64,000 bases of DNA, from assembly GCA_033002965.1 (NCBI GenBank), contig JAURVB010012448.1, positions 1-64,000 of the forward strand. The letters are read 5' to 3'. Both the position numbers and the translations under genes were made by a program. This document shows, piece by piece, positions 48,630-60,914 of this stretch. The stretch's first letter is position 1; each line of letters opens with the position of its first letter. A model generated the notes under the pieces. That model did no database searches. It was not told the DNA's origin and saw only the letters and a program-made list of their open reading frames with translations. This stretch comes from Piper betle. Taxonomy: Eukaryota > Streptophyta > Magnoliopsida > Piperales > Piperaceae.

Positions 48630-51600
48630 GCCCAGCCAAGGGCATGGAAGGGCCAGGGGAATCAAAATGCTGCCCGTGGAGGGCCGAGGATGTTCTTTTT
48701 CGTGTTCTCCACCATATTGGCCCCCCTCCCTTTAAAAAGAATCAAAGAAAAGAAAAAGCCACGAGAAAGAATTATAAATATTATGGGGAGTAGAGGATTC
48801 AGAAGGTAGAAAATTAGTATAGGGAGGACAAAAAGCTTTGCTCACCTCTTTACTTGTGCATGGAAGGGGAGAGACGGTGATGATGAATATCAATTGTTCA
48901 TGCACACAAGCACAAGACGGACGTGTACCCTAATCTTCTTCCTCCTCTACTTTCAGGTTTCAATGTCTCATCTCCCCCAATGCCAAACAACCTATAATAC
49001 CATCTATATTGTTTATGCATATATATATATGATTCCCAGCACTTTATACTTGCATATCTGGTTCAAAAAGCTATTAGATCTCCCTTTCTTTAACGAGAAG
49101 CAGAATTCATGGGGGGGCGGTGTTGAAAGGTGGCGCCAATATTGGTGCAGTTTGGACTCTTATCTATAAATCACATGGGTGACCGTTCTTCTTTATTTTT
49201 CTACGGTCCACTGTAGCTCAGTTTGCCAAGTGCCTCTTCTTCTTATACTCATTGATCTTGAGATTTTGACTAGATCATCTTCCTAATAACCTTCTTTTGA
49301 TTGCCCTTGGGCTAAATAATAGACATCCTAGCTAGTATATTACTGACGACATCCTCGGAATCATCATAAAAACTTAAAACAACTGATAAGTAATTCAGCA
49401 AATAATAGTCGTATTGCTTGACTTAATTTCATGGTACGCTGATTGGGAAAATATTGGCTTACATATATAGATGTTGACTACATGTAGATTGGATAACAAG
49501 GAATCAACAAGATTATCTTTTCTTAGATGAGTGAACTTAGTAGACGGCATGAATATTCCATGCAAAGAAACCCAGAACCACATCTTTAAGATAGATTATT
49601 CTATCAAAATGTTATCCAAGAGGGGTGACGGTGGACCATCTTTACAATCTTTTTTTGATGTGGGATTTGGCACCCAGCAATAACCTGCCCAGGGCGGAAA
49701 ATAGCTGATACTTTTCAAGTTTATGAATTCTCCCCATGGTAGTACTTGTCACCCAACCTAGAACACATATATCAAAGCAAGGACATTAAAGAGGCCAAAA
49801 GATGATCCAAGCTGCCAAGTTCCTAATTAAAAAAGTTGCATGGGAGCTGTTTAATCAAGTCCCCTTTCTAGTCAAAAAAAATGCATGTCAGACGCAATTC
49901 TGTATGCTTTAATCATTCAGTCCCTTTACCAATTACTTCGGTTTCTCCATCCTTTCAATTAACTTCGGCCCCTTAAGTAATATCCACGCACGAAATCATC
50001 TCCCAAGCTAGCTTTTGATGATAACATATCAGGTCAGTTAACTGTAAATATGATGGTGGGTACTTAACTAGAAAGGTAGAGATTTTCTGCTGCTAATTAG
50101 GATTCAATATAACTATAATTCAAGGAGGAATATTGAAGTTAAGTAAAGATATATATATATATATATATATTATATTGAATTAAAATTAGAGGTACGAGTA
50201 TACCGAGAAAGATTTAAGGCTGGGATGAAATGATGGAAGTCGTCGAGAATGATTTTGACCATTTTTTTGTTGTGTGTGTGTGGTGTTCTTCTTTTATCAT
50301 TTCCTCCGTTTTCTCTGACCACGCCCGTTTCAATTTGAGCACCAGAGCAAGTGCTTTTGCTTTTGCATCTCTGTCTCTGCAAAAGAAGCTTGTCTTAAGA
50401 ATTGCAATCCAGCAGTAATACAACTGTAACTCCCTCTTTTAACTCTCTTTTTTCTATCTTCTCCCCCATGTTGGTTTGGTGAGATGAAAAGTATTTCAAA
50501 ATCAGAGGATGATATGCATTCCATTATCTCGAAGGCTGTGAAAGAAACGTGTGTAAAAGGTGAAAAGAGAACTGCCAGAATCGATTCTCCATTGGGAAAT
50601 GCTTCCATGCAAGACCATGACCAAACCCCACTCTTACCAGCTTTCTCTCTAATCACATACATATATCATGCAAAATGCAAAAAAGAAAAAAATTGCTTGT
50701 TTATTATCAATCAACATGGCAAGTTATTCTTTCACCACAACCAAAAAAATGGACAAAATAACAAATGAATACGTCATATCTTCATATGCTTTTCCTTCCA
50801 CCATCGTCTGTTTTCAATAACTTCCTCTGCCCACAGTTTAAACTCAAAACTAATTACAAAAATGCAAAACATAAGCAGAATTTAGATCATTGAAAACCCT
50901 TCTGATACTCGTACCAAACAAACCAACCTTGTCAGTTGAGAACAGTTTAAGAAAGTTTATATAAACAAATTCGTTCTTCATTAGTTAGTTAATCTACGCG
51001 ATAAGTTATGTAGATAGATTGATAGTACGTAGATGAAATATGTTGAGCACTGTATCTAGTGTAGACGATGCCAATCACATAATGAAAGGGGGGCAAAGTT
51101 AGAGAGAAGCATGCACGTGGTATGTAAAGGATGACGACGTCTGAGTTATATAATGATACAACTTGCTCCTTTATCTTCCTTTTTTCCCCCTTCTCCCCCA
51201 TCTTTTGATGCTCAGATAGATATGTCACTGCACCATATATACATGCAAAGCCTCTCAATTACTGCAGTTTTTGAGCTGGCTCAGTCCCCCATTAATTCCA
51301 CATTTCATACTTCCCTAGAAATGCTTTTTCGCTTGCAAAGCACTTTTATTGCTGAGGGATCATCATAATTTGCAGCAAAGATCTTCAACAGGAAGATTAA
51401 TTATTGCCAGAGAACAGACCAAGTTTCACCGTTTTAATGATGAATCTTTCAAGTCCTAAGAATGCCCTGTTTTGGAGTTGGCATGTTCAATCTTAGTTTT
51501 CCGACTTGAGATTGCTTCACTTAACAAAGGCATGTAAACATTTAACAAGTCTCACGGTCCTGCAAGTGCAGTTTCTATTAGTATTAGACTGTTAGTGCAG

Positions 51601-52530
51601 TGTTATAGCACTATGAAACAACAGATAGCAATTAAAATTTTGGGTCCTAATCTAAATGAGCGCACCGATCATGCAAGCTACCTAGATCGGTCTCTGCCTT
51701 CATGGCGGAGAAATTGTTAACAAAATATGTGATTCCTATGAAAACATATTATTAAATTTGACCGGTAAAATAATGCGTATTTGCCCAGAATGACTCATAA
51801 CAAGTTCTGGAGGAGAATGCCTGCTAGCAAGTTGAACTGCAGAAGTTACCTGGATATTCAAAAAAACAAGAAAAGAAGAAGATATGTGTACATTCATGTA
51901 TAGTCTTTCCGAATAACTTGAATTTCTTCACCCCTAAACCAACATATTATCACCATAAATGATAACTTCAACAGAGCACTTCAAAGTTATTAAATAGTCT
52001 ATTGCGAACCTTCTCATCGCTTCTACTTGCACTTGCCAACATTTAAAATACATTGGCATGGTTAGCATGCCAAAATATTAGGGCAAGGTTTTGAGTCGAC
52101 CGTCGTCACTATCACTTGGAAGGAACTACAAGTACCAGTGTCTCTGAAATAATCAAATGGGGCAATGCAAGAGAACATTATTTACAGATACGACCAAATT
52201 ATCTTGACGATAACTTCCAAGTTCCAAGCTTAGCAACTACTTCTTCAAACGAAACCACATGAGTGGCAAAGGTCTGCTTGTAATTCTTTGTCAATCTGGT
52301 AAATAAAAATCTCTCTCTGGCTTAGACGAGCAGGCAATTTGTCAAACATCATCAACTCCGTAAGTGTTCTTCGCATTTATCTCTTCCTTGAAAAAGTACC
52401 CAATATTTCTGTAACAACTAGCACAACGTTCGAGCTGGGCATATTTGATCAGCCCGTGACCGATAGGAGCTCGAACCTTCGAGCCTACTAAGAGGTTGAG
52501 GCCCAGGGGGATAAGGAGGTAGGGCTTTGA
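48630..52530. other. Long intergenic region, no gene recognised
   Basis: About 3.9 kb of AT-rich sequence with TA microsatellites (49018-49032 and 50148-50171) and frames of at most about 110 codons, none with a motif or splice structure. 50170-50770 is more coding-like in composition, but frames overlap on both strands and none matches a known family. Confidence 0.4.
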
Positions 52531-52621
52531 AGAAAAGTGGCTGCGGCGCCGGTGGATCGGAAGCGGTGGAAAGAGGAGGCGGTGGAGCCGAAGCAGGGGG
52601 CGTTGAAGAGGGAGAAGAAGA

Positions 52622-52853
52622 TGGCAAGTGGGGAGGCGAGGACGTCGCACATCCTCGTCCAGGATGAGGGCTCCCATTGCAAGTCCTCCTGGAAGGACCC
52701 CGATGTCTACATCAGCTGCGTCACTACGTGCGACGCCACCATCACCCTTCTCCGCGCTTTTTGCAACATCCTCGTCGGCAAGGTCCGCTTTGAGGACGTC
52801 CGCCACCCGCCACTCTAACTGTAGCTCCACCAAGTGCGGCGGCGACCTTGGTT
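52622..52853 (+). pseudogene. Pin1-type parvulin exon fragment, decayed
   Basis: ATGGCAAGTGGGGAG starts a frame that reads ASGEARTSHILVQDEGS, then CKSSWKDPDV, then GKVRFEDV, clearly the first half of a plant Pin1 peptidyl-prolyl isomerase (typically RASHILIKHEGSRRKASWKDP, FEDVA, SDCSSAKRGGDLG). The frame then breaks near 52800 by one extra C; the next block NCSSTKCGGDLG is in the shifted frame and ends at 52853. The basic phosphate-binding triad (K, RR) is gone, and several changes are Arg to Cys or Tyr, as expected from CpG deamination. The second half of the gene is absent. It lies next to a transposon cluster and is most likely a captured or duplicated fragment. Confidence 0.78.
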
Positions 52854-53269
52854 CGTTTCGATTATCTGTCTTTTTATTTTTGTAAACTTTGGATTTGTTT
52901 GGTTTGTGAAATTTTTACTATTTGCACGCTAATTTCATCCATCTGAATTATAATGGTGATGTCAGCTATTTGGTGGATCTAGATTATCTTCGTTGAACAT
53001 ATTTCTTGTTAAATCTGGTATAGATTTAACCCTGTTTGTATTTTTTTATCTAAAATTCCATTTTTTCTTGCTTGATAAATCTATGTTGGTTGATTTTGAG
53101 TGCCCGGATGAACAAGAGATGAAGACGCAAATGAGCAAGGTCCCCCCTTGGCCATTGCTATCAAATTTCTAATATAATTGTATTCAAATACAGAGTAGCG
53201 CTTCGTATTATTCACCATCGTATATTTGAGTATTAACGTTTCATATTACACTAACAAATCGGTTTAAAT

Positions 53270-53500
53270 TACAAGTCAATTTGAGTTATGAGTCGAGTCG
53301 AGTGAGAAGCTGAACTTTAATCGAGCTAAGTCGATTTGAGTTCGTATAAACGTGAGATTGACTCGTATAGAGATGAGTCGAGTCGTTTCGCCAAATCCAA
53401 GTGAGTCGAGTTGAAAAATTTATCGAGTTCTAGTTGAACCGAGTTGAGTCAACAAAACTCATGAGTCGTGAGTCAACTCGGCTTTTGAGCAGCCTTATTT
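53270..53500. mobile_element. Degenerate relative of the GAGTCGAG-rich hAT-like element
   Basis: Dense GAGTCGAGT, ATGAGTCGAG and GAACCGAGTTGAGTC words like those inside the 21464-22137 element, ending in ACTCGGCTTTTGAGCAGCC. Ends and target duplication are not clear, so it is called only by word content. Confidence 0.4.
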
Positions 53501-53755
53501 AGCAGAACAGAACAGGGGTCATCGTGACTGTTGTGGTTCAATTGCCAAGAAGTAATGAATGTCATGTTGGGCTGCATAGGAACTGGGCTGATGGGCTTTG
53601 AAGAGCACAAGATGCCACGTTGGGCTCAAGTGGATCTCATGGACGCAGACAAACAGGTACTTCTCGGCAACAAGGACACCATTTAAGTGTGACAAAACCC
53701 AAATAGAGACTTGCCAATACCATGAACATGTATTTTTCCACTTTGTTTTGGGACC

Positions 53756-55463
53756 ATAGTTGCAAAAATCGGTCGATTTTGATTGGAATTGGCCAATTTA
53801 AATTGGATCAGAAGGATTTTGATTCAAAAAAACATGTAAATCGGTTTTTATTAAAATCGGACTGTGAATTAGCTGATGAATCGATATGTGAATTGGTCGA
53901 TTTAAGTTGACTTTGGATGGCAGCGGCATGGTTGCATAAATCGGAATCAGAATTGGAATCGGTTTTTGAGGGAGTCAGAATCAGAATCGGAATCGGTCTA
54001 AATCGGACAGGAATTGGTTCAATTGAATCGGTCCAAATTAGTTTAATCGGTCATATATAATAATTTGACAATTCATAATATAAATATATTAAAATTAGGT
54101 ATTGATGTTATTTTGATATTATTCTGTGTATTATAGTTTATGATATTTTTAAATATTTTTTAAGATTTTTTAAATTATTTAGAATTAATTATTATTTTTG
54201 ACTCGAGTTAGACTCGGGTCAACTTTTAATTACGAGAATGCCACCCTCCGCTCTTTACCCCTGCCGCCGCCGGCGGCCCGGTCGGCAGCGAGTCTCGCGG
54301 CCACTGCACTGTCGGCCGGCCACACATCGGAGGCCCGGTCGCGAGGGCGGAGGCGATGTCGGCAGCCCGGTCAAAGGGCCAGTCGGCGGCGATTTGTGCA
54401 TTCACAGGGCCGAATCGGTCCGGCCACACGTCGGCGGCGACATTGCGAGGTCGGAGGCGAGGTCGGCAGACCGGTCGGAGGCGAGCCCGGAGTCGGGGAT
54501 GCACGGCGGAAGGCGGAAACGAGGCGGCGAAGGGCGGACGAGCGGCGGCGGAGCGGGGGAGCGGGTTAACGTTAGGTTTTTAAAATCAAAATTCCAATTT
54601 TACCCATGCTTTAAATAATTTAATAAATATCATACCTAGGGTATTTTAGTAATTTACCAAAAAACTGATTCTTCCCGATTCACCCCGATTCCGAATCGGA
54701 GTCAACTCGGTCGGAATCGGGGTGAATCGGCCGAGTTGGGCTCCGATTCGGGGCCGACCGATTCGGCCCCAAAATCGGATTGGCATGCTGCCGATCCGAT
54801 TCCAATCGGCTGATTCCACTCGAAATCAGCCGATTCCTGCAACTCTGGGCGGCTGGGAACGGGGCAGTGATGTGGCGACGGACACTGGGGGGCAATGATG
54901 GTGGGGGGCAGGGCGGATTGGGTTGGGGTGGCGGCGGGGTGCGCTAGGGATGGGAGGGGCCAACAGGGAAGGGGGTGGCAGGGCGGAGCTGATTGGACAT
55001 GGCTTGCGACATAGGGGGGGTGGGGTGATTGGGCGAGGGCGAGGTGAACGGGGGATGGCGGGGCCAACAAGGAAGGGGGTGGTAGGGCGGGCGGGGGTGT
55101 AGGGGGGACAGGGTGGGGAGAGGCGAGGCAAGGTAGATTGAGCAGGGGTGGCGATGGTGACACGGTAGTCAGAGTTGGCGTCGGCAGGGGTGAAGGAGGG
55201 GTCGCGTGTTAGGGAGAGAGAATCGGGGAGAAATAGTTGATAGCATTCTTGTAATTAAAAATTGACTCACTTCCAACTCAAACAAAATATAATAACTAAC
55301 TCTAAATAATTTTAAAAAAATCTTAATTAATATGAAAAATTATCATAAAATATAATATACACTGTAACATCAAAATAAATTAAAATAACATGTTCTATAA
55401 CTAATAATCCTCCGATTTTGATTAATTCAAATGAACTAATTTTTATTCGATTTTTACAATTAT
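53756..55463. mobile_element. GC-cored TIR element interrupted by a nested copy
   Basis: The left end ATAGTTGCAAAAATCGGTCG (53756) faces the inverted right end ATAATTGTAAAAATCGAATA (ending 55463). The right flank has AGCATTCTTGTAATTAAAAA then TTGACTC, the mirror of the flank at 54190-54240 and 42005. Its GC core (about 53910-53927 and 54847-55225, with GGGGGTGGCAGGGCGG-type repeats) is split by the element 53928-54846. Without the insert it would be about 790 bp. No transposase. Frames up to about 153 codons in the core are low-complexity artefacts. Confidence 0.65.
53928..54846. mobile_element. Nested GC-cored TIR element
   Basis: Ends ATGGTTGCATAAATCGG and, inverted, AGAGTTGCAGGAATCGG agree at about 13 of 17 positions. 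AT-rich flanks match the element at 41725-42749 through most of their length; the core (54240-54570) consists of irregular GGCGGCGAGGTCGGAGGCG repeats unlike that element's 63-bp units. It is inserted in the GC core of the surrounding relative, so it is the younger insertion. The target duplication was not resolved. Confidence 0.68.
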
Positions 55464-56415
55464 GCCTAGGACGAGTAAATATTACCGGGGGACATTGTCA
55501 CATTGGTGGTCACGAAGTATATAAATGATGGGTACATTGGCAAATTTAACCTTCATGAACGGCGCGAAAGGGAAGAGGAAGGTGGAGAAGCGGCAAACTT
55601 TTCTTTCACAACTTTGCAGCGGAAAAGAGCTCCGCATGCTCTTCATTGCAGGGTGGTTGCCAGAGGCAATTGGATTGAATAATATGAGTAAGGTGTGACA
55701 ATCATTTAGCATTGACCATTTTAATCATCTTTTCTCTTCTTCTTTTTCAGCTTCTAATCGAGAAAAACTGTCGACCTTTACCAATCAATTCATCCACTTC
55801 TATTTGAATGTTGATCCATCATATATAAAATCCCAGAAAAATAATTCTAATTTCTCAGGTACATTTGGGTCATCAACTTATACGAAATTTTTTAACTCAC
55901 TTGGCTATGCCCAAAATATTGGACGTGGTAACTGTTTTTTACGGTAAGCAATGAGACGTTGCAACTGTTAGAAGGATGTAATATAAATTCTCTTTTTCAC
56001 CCTGCGAGAAAGAGAGGACGTACCATTAACAATCGTCCCAGTTTGGCAGGGTGGTGTCACTGTAATTTTCAATCTCTGATTAGTGTCAAAGATTGGCGGG
56101 GAGGAGGGGATGAGGACCTAACAAGTGAAACCAAAAACCGTGCATATAACCTAAAGTTTGATACGGTTCAAAATGAAACCAAATTGAAGTATAAAATCTG
56201 GGTACTAATAGATTGTGATTATGATCGTCATGTTCATGACAGGAATGAACATGTTAATTAGTAATATGATCTCATACTTGAACAGACAAACTCACTAATA
56301 ATTACAGTGACGACTAAATAACATTTTTGAAGGCAGAGCTTTGATCAGGGACAAGACGAACTAATCACAGGTAACAAATAGGTAACATATTTGTTATGTG
56401 TTCATTATTTACACA
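55464..56415. other. Spacer downstream of the AGC kinase
   Basis: AT-rich; no gene recognised. The right half is the 3' flank of the minus-strand kinase gene. Confidence 0.45.
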
Positions 56416-58046
56416 TCAGAAGTAATCAAACTGCTGATATGTAGATCCTCTGTCCACATGATTCATCTTCTTCGACTCTCTGTTCACAAGGCCCATGCTC
56501 ATCTTCTTCCAATCTCTTAAAACCTCGGGTGGCCTCACCGACCTGATCAGAGCCCAGTTCACGCCTTTGAAGAACTCATGCCTCTTAATCTCCAACGCCC
56601 CTTTGCAGCTTCCCAGCCTCTTCTTGGGATTCTTCACCAGCAATTTGGAGATCAAGTCATGTGCTCTGTTCAACTCTTCTTCTTCCCTTCTAGTACTGTT
56701 GCAACCAGATTCTGACTTGGAGATCGACAATGGCTGCTTGATGATGTTGATGATGGTCTCCTCATTGTTGCTACCTTTGAACGGCGTCTTCCCGTGGAGG
56801 AGCTCGTAGAGCAGCACGCCCAGCGTCCACCAGTCAACGGCGGCGCCGTGGCCTGAGCCAGCGATCACCTCCGGAGCTAAGTACTCGTGGGTGCCCACGA
56901 ACGACCTCGATCTCACGCTCGCCGGCTCCACCACCACTTCCGGCTCCAGCGACTCCTCGTTCCCCTCCGGCGACGACGACACCTTCTTGCTCTTCTTCTT
57001 CTTCTTCTTCGATTCCGACGACGACAAGGAAAAGCAAGAAAGCACAGGAGGGATTGCACCGACGCAGGTGGTGGCGGCCTCGTCGTCATGATCCTCCTTC
57101 TTCACTGCTTCACACCGCCGCGGCCTCGGCAGGAACAGCCTCGGCACCACTTCACACTTGAGGGAGAGGTCGAAGTCTGATAGCATGATATGCCCATCTT
57201 CTCTGATCAACACATTCTCCGGCTTCAAGTCTCTATATATCACTCCCATCATATGCAAATACTCGATTGCCATTAGTGTCTCTGCCACATAAAACCTGCA
57301 TATACCAATCAATCATGATCAATTCACCCTTCTCGTTAATCAAATAGCAAATAAATAATCACATTATATTCTTTTCTTCCACCGTAATTGTCAAAATTAA
57401 ATTTATAAGATTTATGTGATTACGAATGTAGTATAATGCTTACTTGGTAGCAGTTATGGTAAACTTGCCGCCGGGGCGTCGGAGCTGGGCGGAGTAGAGG
57501 TCGCCGCCAGGGCAGAACTCGATGAGGGAGCAAGAGTAGTGAGAAGCATGGAAGTGAGCATATAAGGTGGGGAGGAAGGGGTGGTCTAGCATGCCCAAGA
57601 TCTCTCTCTCGGTCTCGGCCCTCACCAGCTTCTTCCTCGCTGCCAGAGCCTCCCTGTCCACCACCTTCATGGCATAGAAGCACTCCGGCAGTCCTTTGGG
57701 CTGGCTGCGCAGCCGGCAGAGGTAGACGTTGCCGATGTCGCCGCCGCCGAGCCGGCGGAGGAGTTGGAAATGGTGGAGGTCGATATGGCCGTTCCGGTCA
57801 CGGCGGAGCTGCCGGATCGCCTGCCAGTGGAGCTGCTGGGCCTTGTGGGGCTTGTGGCTGCGGACGAGGCCGCCGGCGTGGTCGGAGAGGTAGGAGTAGG
57901 AGGAGGAGGTAGAGGAGGTGGTGGTGGAGACGGAGCTCGAGCTGACGAAGCTGAATTCGCTGAAATGGCCCGGCAGAGTCGGAGGCGGCGAGAGAACTTC
58001 CGTCGTCGTGATCGGAGCCTTGAGGTCGGTCGGCCGGAGGAGACAT
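56416..58046 (-). CDS. PID2: AGC-VIII protein kinase, PINOID2-like, one N-terminal frameshift
   Basis: AGC-VIII kinases of the PINOID group phosphorylate PIN auxin carriers at the plasma membrane. Exons: 58046-57444 and 57295-56416; corrected length 1482 nt, 493 residues. Motifs in order: Ser-rich N-terminus, LGGGDIGNVYLC (glycine loop), AMKVVDREAL (catalytic Lys), MLDHPFLPTLYAHFHASH, YRDLKPENVL (catalytic loop), SDFDLSL (DFD in place of DFG, an AGC-VIII hallmark), an insertion of about 70 residues including a poly-Lys stretch, FVGTHEYLAPEV, VDWWTLGVLLYELL, and a C-terminal FDYF hydrophobic (PDK1-binding) motif. The insertion motif PPVLSCFS and the FDYF end recall Arabidopsis PID2 (At2g26700). 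The kinase frame has no ATG upstream; Met at 58046 lies in another frame that joins at GPF/SEFSF if one A of AAA 57963-57965 is removed. The exon then ends in the right phase. Confidence 0.9.
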
Positions 58047-58125
58047 GGTTGGTGATTAGTACATGAAGGAATTGGTTTGCATGGACAAGCTCAAACTGGT
58101 TTGATGAGGAAGGGTTTGCATGCAC

Positions 58126-58132
58126 ATTTATA
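58126..58132 (-). promoter_or_regulatory. TATA box of the AGC kinase gene
   Basis: TATAAAT on the minus strand, about 80 bases upstream of the ATG at 58046, consistent with a 5' UTR of about 50 bases. It supports Met 58046 as the real start. Confidence 0.55.
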
Positions 58133-59332
58133 CAGGGGTTGAGATATTAGTGTAGGTGAAGCTACATGCATGCCCATATATGATACTTATATTGAATCAT
58201 TATATGTTGCTAATCATAATTATGGAGTAGCTAATTCATATGAAACTGCTTGTAAAGATTTATAAATACGTGCTGAAAATATAAACTTGTATGTTTGTCC
58301 ATTGATTCGACTTCTCAAGTTTGTTTTTAAACTATGACCAGCCAACTTAAGTATACATAATTATGTCCTTATCATTAATGAGCCCAAGAATGAATATGAT
58401 TAATTTGGTGTTTGCTACTATAGATCCACCTCCGGATTATTCATAGTTACCCATCTCAAAAAAAGTGACATAATTATTCATAATTGTGAATAATTGGGAT
58501 TTAATGGCTATTTACACAAGTATGTTTAATATTAAGCTGTGCCCCCAAAATATTTCTAATGCAAAAAGAAAATGTTAAGGGAATGGGCATGGTATAGGGA
58601 GAGTTTGTAGGGTACATGTATCGCCCGTGTCACAATAACTGTCTTCCACCTCCGTCACTTGCCTTGTCACAAAGTGGCCTTTTTTAATGGTAGGCTTTCC
58701 CGGCATGTGAATCGATTGCCCACTCCCCCATTTACAACAGTAACAAGACCCATGCCCATCTCCCACCTAATAACTATTCAATACCAGATTCTCCCTCCCC
58801 TTTTCGCCTTCCAATTCCTTACCATTTCCCCCTGTCCGCAATAATATTTAGCTATTGCCATTCATCTTATATCAGGTTTTGTTTCTTCACCAACCGTCTC
58901 GGTCTTTCTGTATGTAATTATTTAGCTATTGATCTGATTAATTCAGTAAAAACCTTATTTGAGCAAGTCTTTTTGCCGTAGTGTACAATGAATCAAGCAC
59001 TAATTGGCCAGCATGCAGCGGTCCTTCAAACATGCACAACCTTGTTGCCTGACCTTGCACATGTGAACTCATTTACTGGGTTATACAAAATTGTTATATA
59101 TAGATTGTATGCTGATTTGAGAAGATCATTTGCTAGCTGGGATTAATGAACTTACTAATTAATTTTACCTATCCATGAGCAAAACTAAAGTACTACGAGA
59201 ACCCAAAAAAAAAATCTTCTTCAAGTTGTACTGTGTTGGATCTTTTTAGTATACAAACTCCGAACACTTTCAGACTATGATATATTCAAACCTGCCATTA
59301 TGTATTTTGGTATTGGGCACTCATTCCTCCCT

Positions 59333-59521
59333 TCATCCTGTGCAGGATCTTATCATTCTCCTTTTTGGTTGGCATTCAAGCGGCAGGTCCAGCAAAGATT
59401 GCAGCGATTCTGAGCGGCAAAAGCCTCGGTAAACACGATCCTCCATCACTTTTGGTTCAGACATTTCCCCTACAATATCCTCACTTCCATACAAACCAAT
59501 ACTGCTCTTGCACCCTCCCAT
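59333..59521 (-). CDS. Possible small peptide, unknown
   Basis: A 62-codon frame starting MGGCKSSIGLYGSEDI and ending KRRMIRSCTG. It starts with a Met-Gly-Gly-Cys motif (potential N-myristoylation and palmitoylation) and has a charged, soluble composition. I do not recognise a family. The only support is its plausible composition; it could be chance. Confidence 0.25.
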   Translation of the reverse strand: MGGCKSSIGLYGSEDIVGEMSEPKVMEDRVYRGFCRSESLQSLLDLPLECQPKRRMIRSCTG

Positions 59522-59843
59522 TTTTTAGCTGATAGCTCAAATATATATATGTACATGCATCTTTCGTTTGTATTAAAAACAAAGTTAATTTCACTGATCA
59601 AAAGAACATTAATAGCCTTGTATATATTTTCCACTAGAATTCTGGATCATTCATCATGACATGCCACTTTACTAGGAGTTGTATTGATCGGCTGCACAGA
59701 ACCAAAGGAAGATCATTAGGCAAAAGAAGAAGATTCATTTATTAAATCACGTTACTAAAGGGAAGCAAATGAAAAAAGGGGCGGAGTACTCAGGGATGGG
59801 AAAAGTACCATCTCAACAATCATATCCTGCTAAAAGCACTCCT

Positions 59844-60221
59844 TCATTCAATAATCCATGAAAACACTGGACCAAAATGGCCAGCTACCAGACAATGCAA
59901 TTTGCAGAAAATGTAAGAAGGAAGAGCACTGAGTCCAACCAACGTTTTTAAATACTGGACAAGATAAAATGGAAACATCAAATTCGGCAAATTAGGGCCC
60001 ATTTTTTTGATCTTTTGTGAATATCTGAAGAGCTGCATGTGGCCTTCCTTATTCGTGGTATGCAGGATTTTGTCCGGCGAAGACACAGCCATCATGGGCA
60101 GTCCCCAGATAAGGGCCCAAGACATTGATTCCTTTGAAATTTTAATTTTTCTCTGTTTGTGACACATTTGTTCATCACTTATCTCGTCACTGCCATATAT
60201 AAATACTTGATGAGGGGACAA
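59844..60221 (-). CDS. Possible small protein, unknown
   Basis: A 125-codon frame starting MSPHQVFIYGSDEISDEQ. The IYGSDEI stretch resembles LYGSEDI of the small frame at 59333-59521, so the two might be diverged tandem copies, but the similarity is short. The C-terminal half is hydrophobic and unlike a known domain. It could be chance. Confidence 0.2.
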   Translation of the reverse strand: MSPHQVFIYGSDEISDEQMCHKQRKIKISKESMSWALIWGLPMMAVSSPDKILHTTNKEGHMQLFRYSQKIKKMGPNLPNLMFPFYLVQYLKTLVGLSALPSYIFCKLHCLVAGHFGPVFSWIIE

Positions 60222-60914
60222 CTACAAATGGGGAGTTTACTGATTTTAGATAAGAGCCATCAGTTGACTATACATGTATATACAATCTGAGGCAATAGAT
60301 AAATACATTATTGTATTATTGCATCCGACTAGACGATCAGCATATAATTATATATCAACCAATTATATTATTCGTTCGTGAAACTTAATAATATGTTCAT
60401 GGTCAAATAGGCGACAAACAATTGTCCTAATTTTATAATCTTAAGCGATTCCAGTCAAAGTGTATGTATGTTCAAATAGGCCACAAAATTTAATGTATAT
60501 TAATATGACAAGAAATTTTGTGATTCAATTTTATGAACGATTTGTTAATATATATCGTGCAGGGTTAATTGAGGATTGTCGTCTCCAAAGTCACACATAT
60601 AAGGAAGAGTAATTAGGGTTTGTCAACTAGCATTTCTGCCATGGAGTCAAATATAGCACATGCGTACTCTAATTTTGTTGTTCCAATTCGTGCTTCTTGT
60701 CGCATATTTGAATGACCATGAAATATAAGAGATTCCTCAACTTAGTTCCACATTTAATATTTAGTGGAATAATATCTTATTTATAAGTGAAAATAAAATA
60801 TAGATCTTCAACTTAATTAACTACTTTTAAAGAAATGACTTATCCCAACTACTTTTAAAAAAATGATTTAGCTCATTACGCTGCATTATGGGCCGGGGCT
60901 AGCAACTGACCCGT

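Noticed and set aside
49205..49235. CTGTAGCTCAG motif resembling a tRNA box A
   Set aside because: No acceptor stem, anticodon arm or box B follows; no cloverleaf possible.
51100..51125. GAGAAGCATGCACGTGG, recalling miR164
   Set aside because: Too many differences from the miR164 sequence and no complementary arm nearby.
54198..55163. Frames of 70-153 codons on both strands
   Set aside because: They lie in the GC-rich cores of nested TIR elements, without domains or splice structure.
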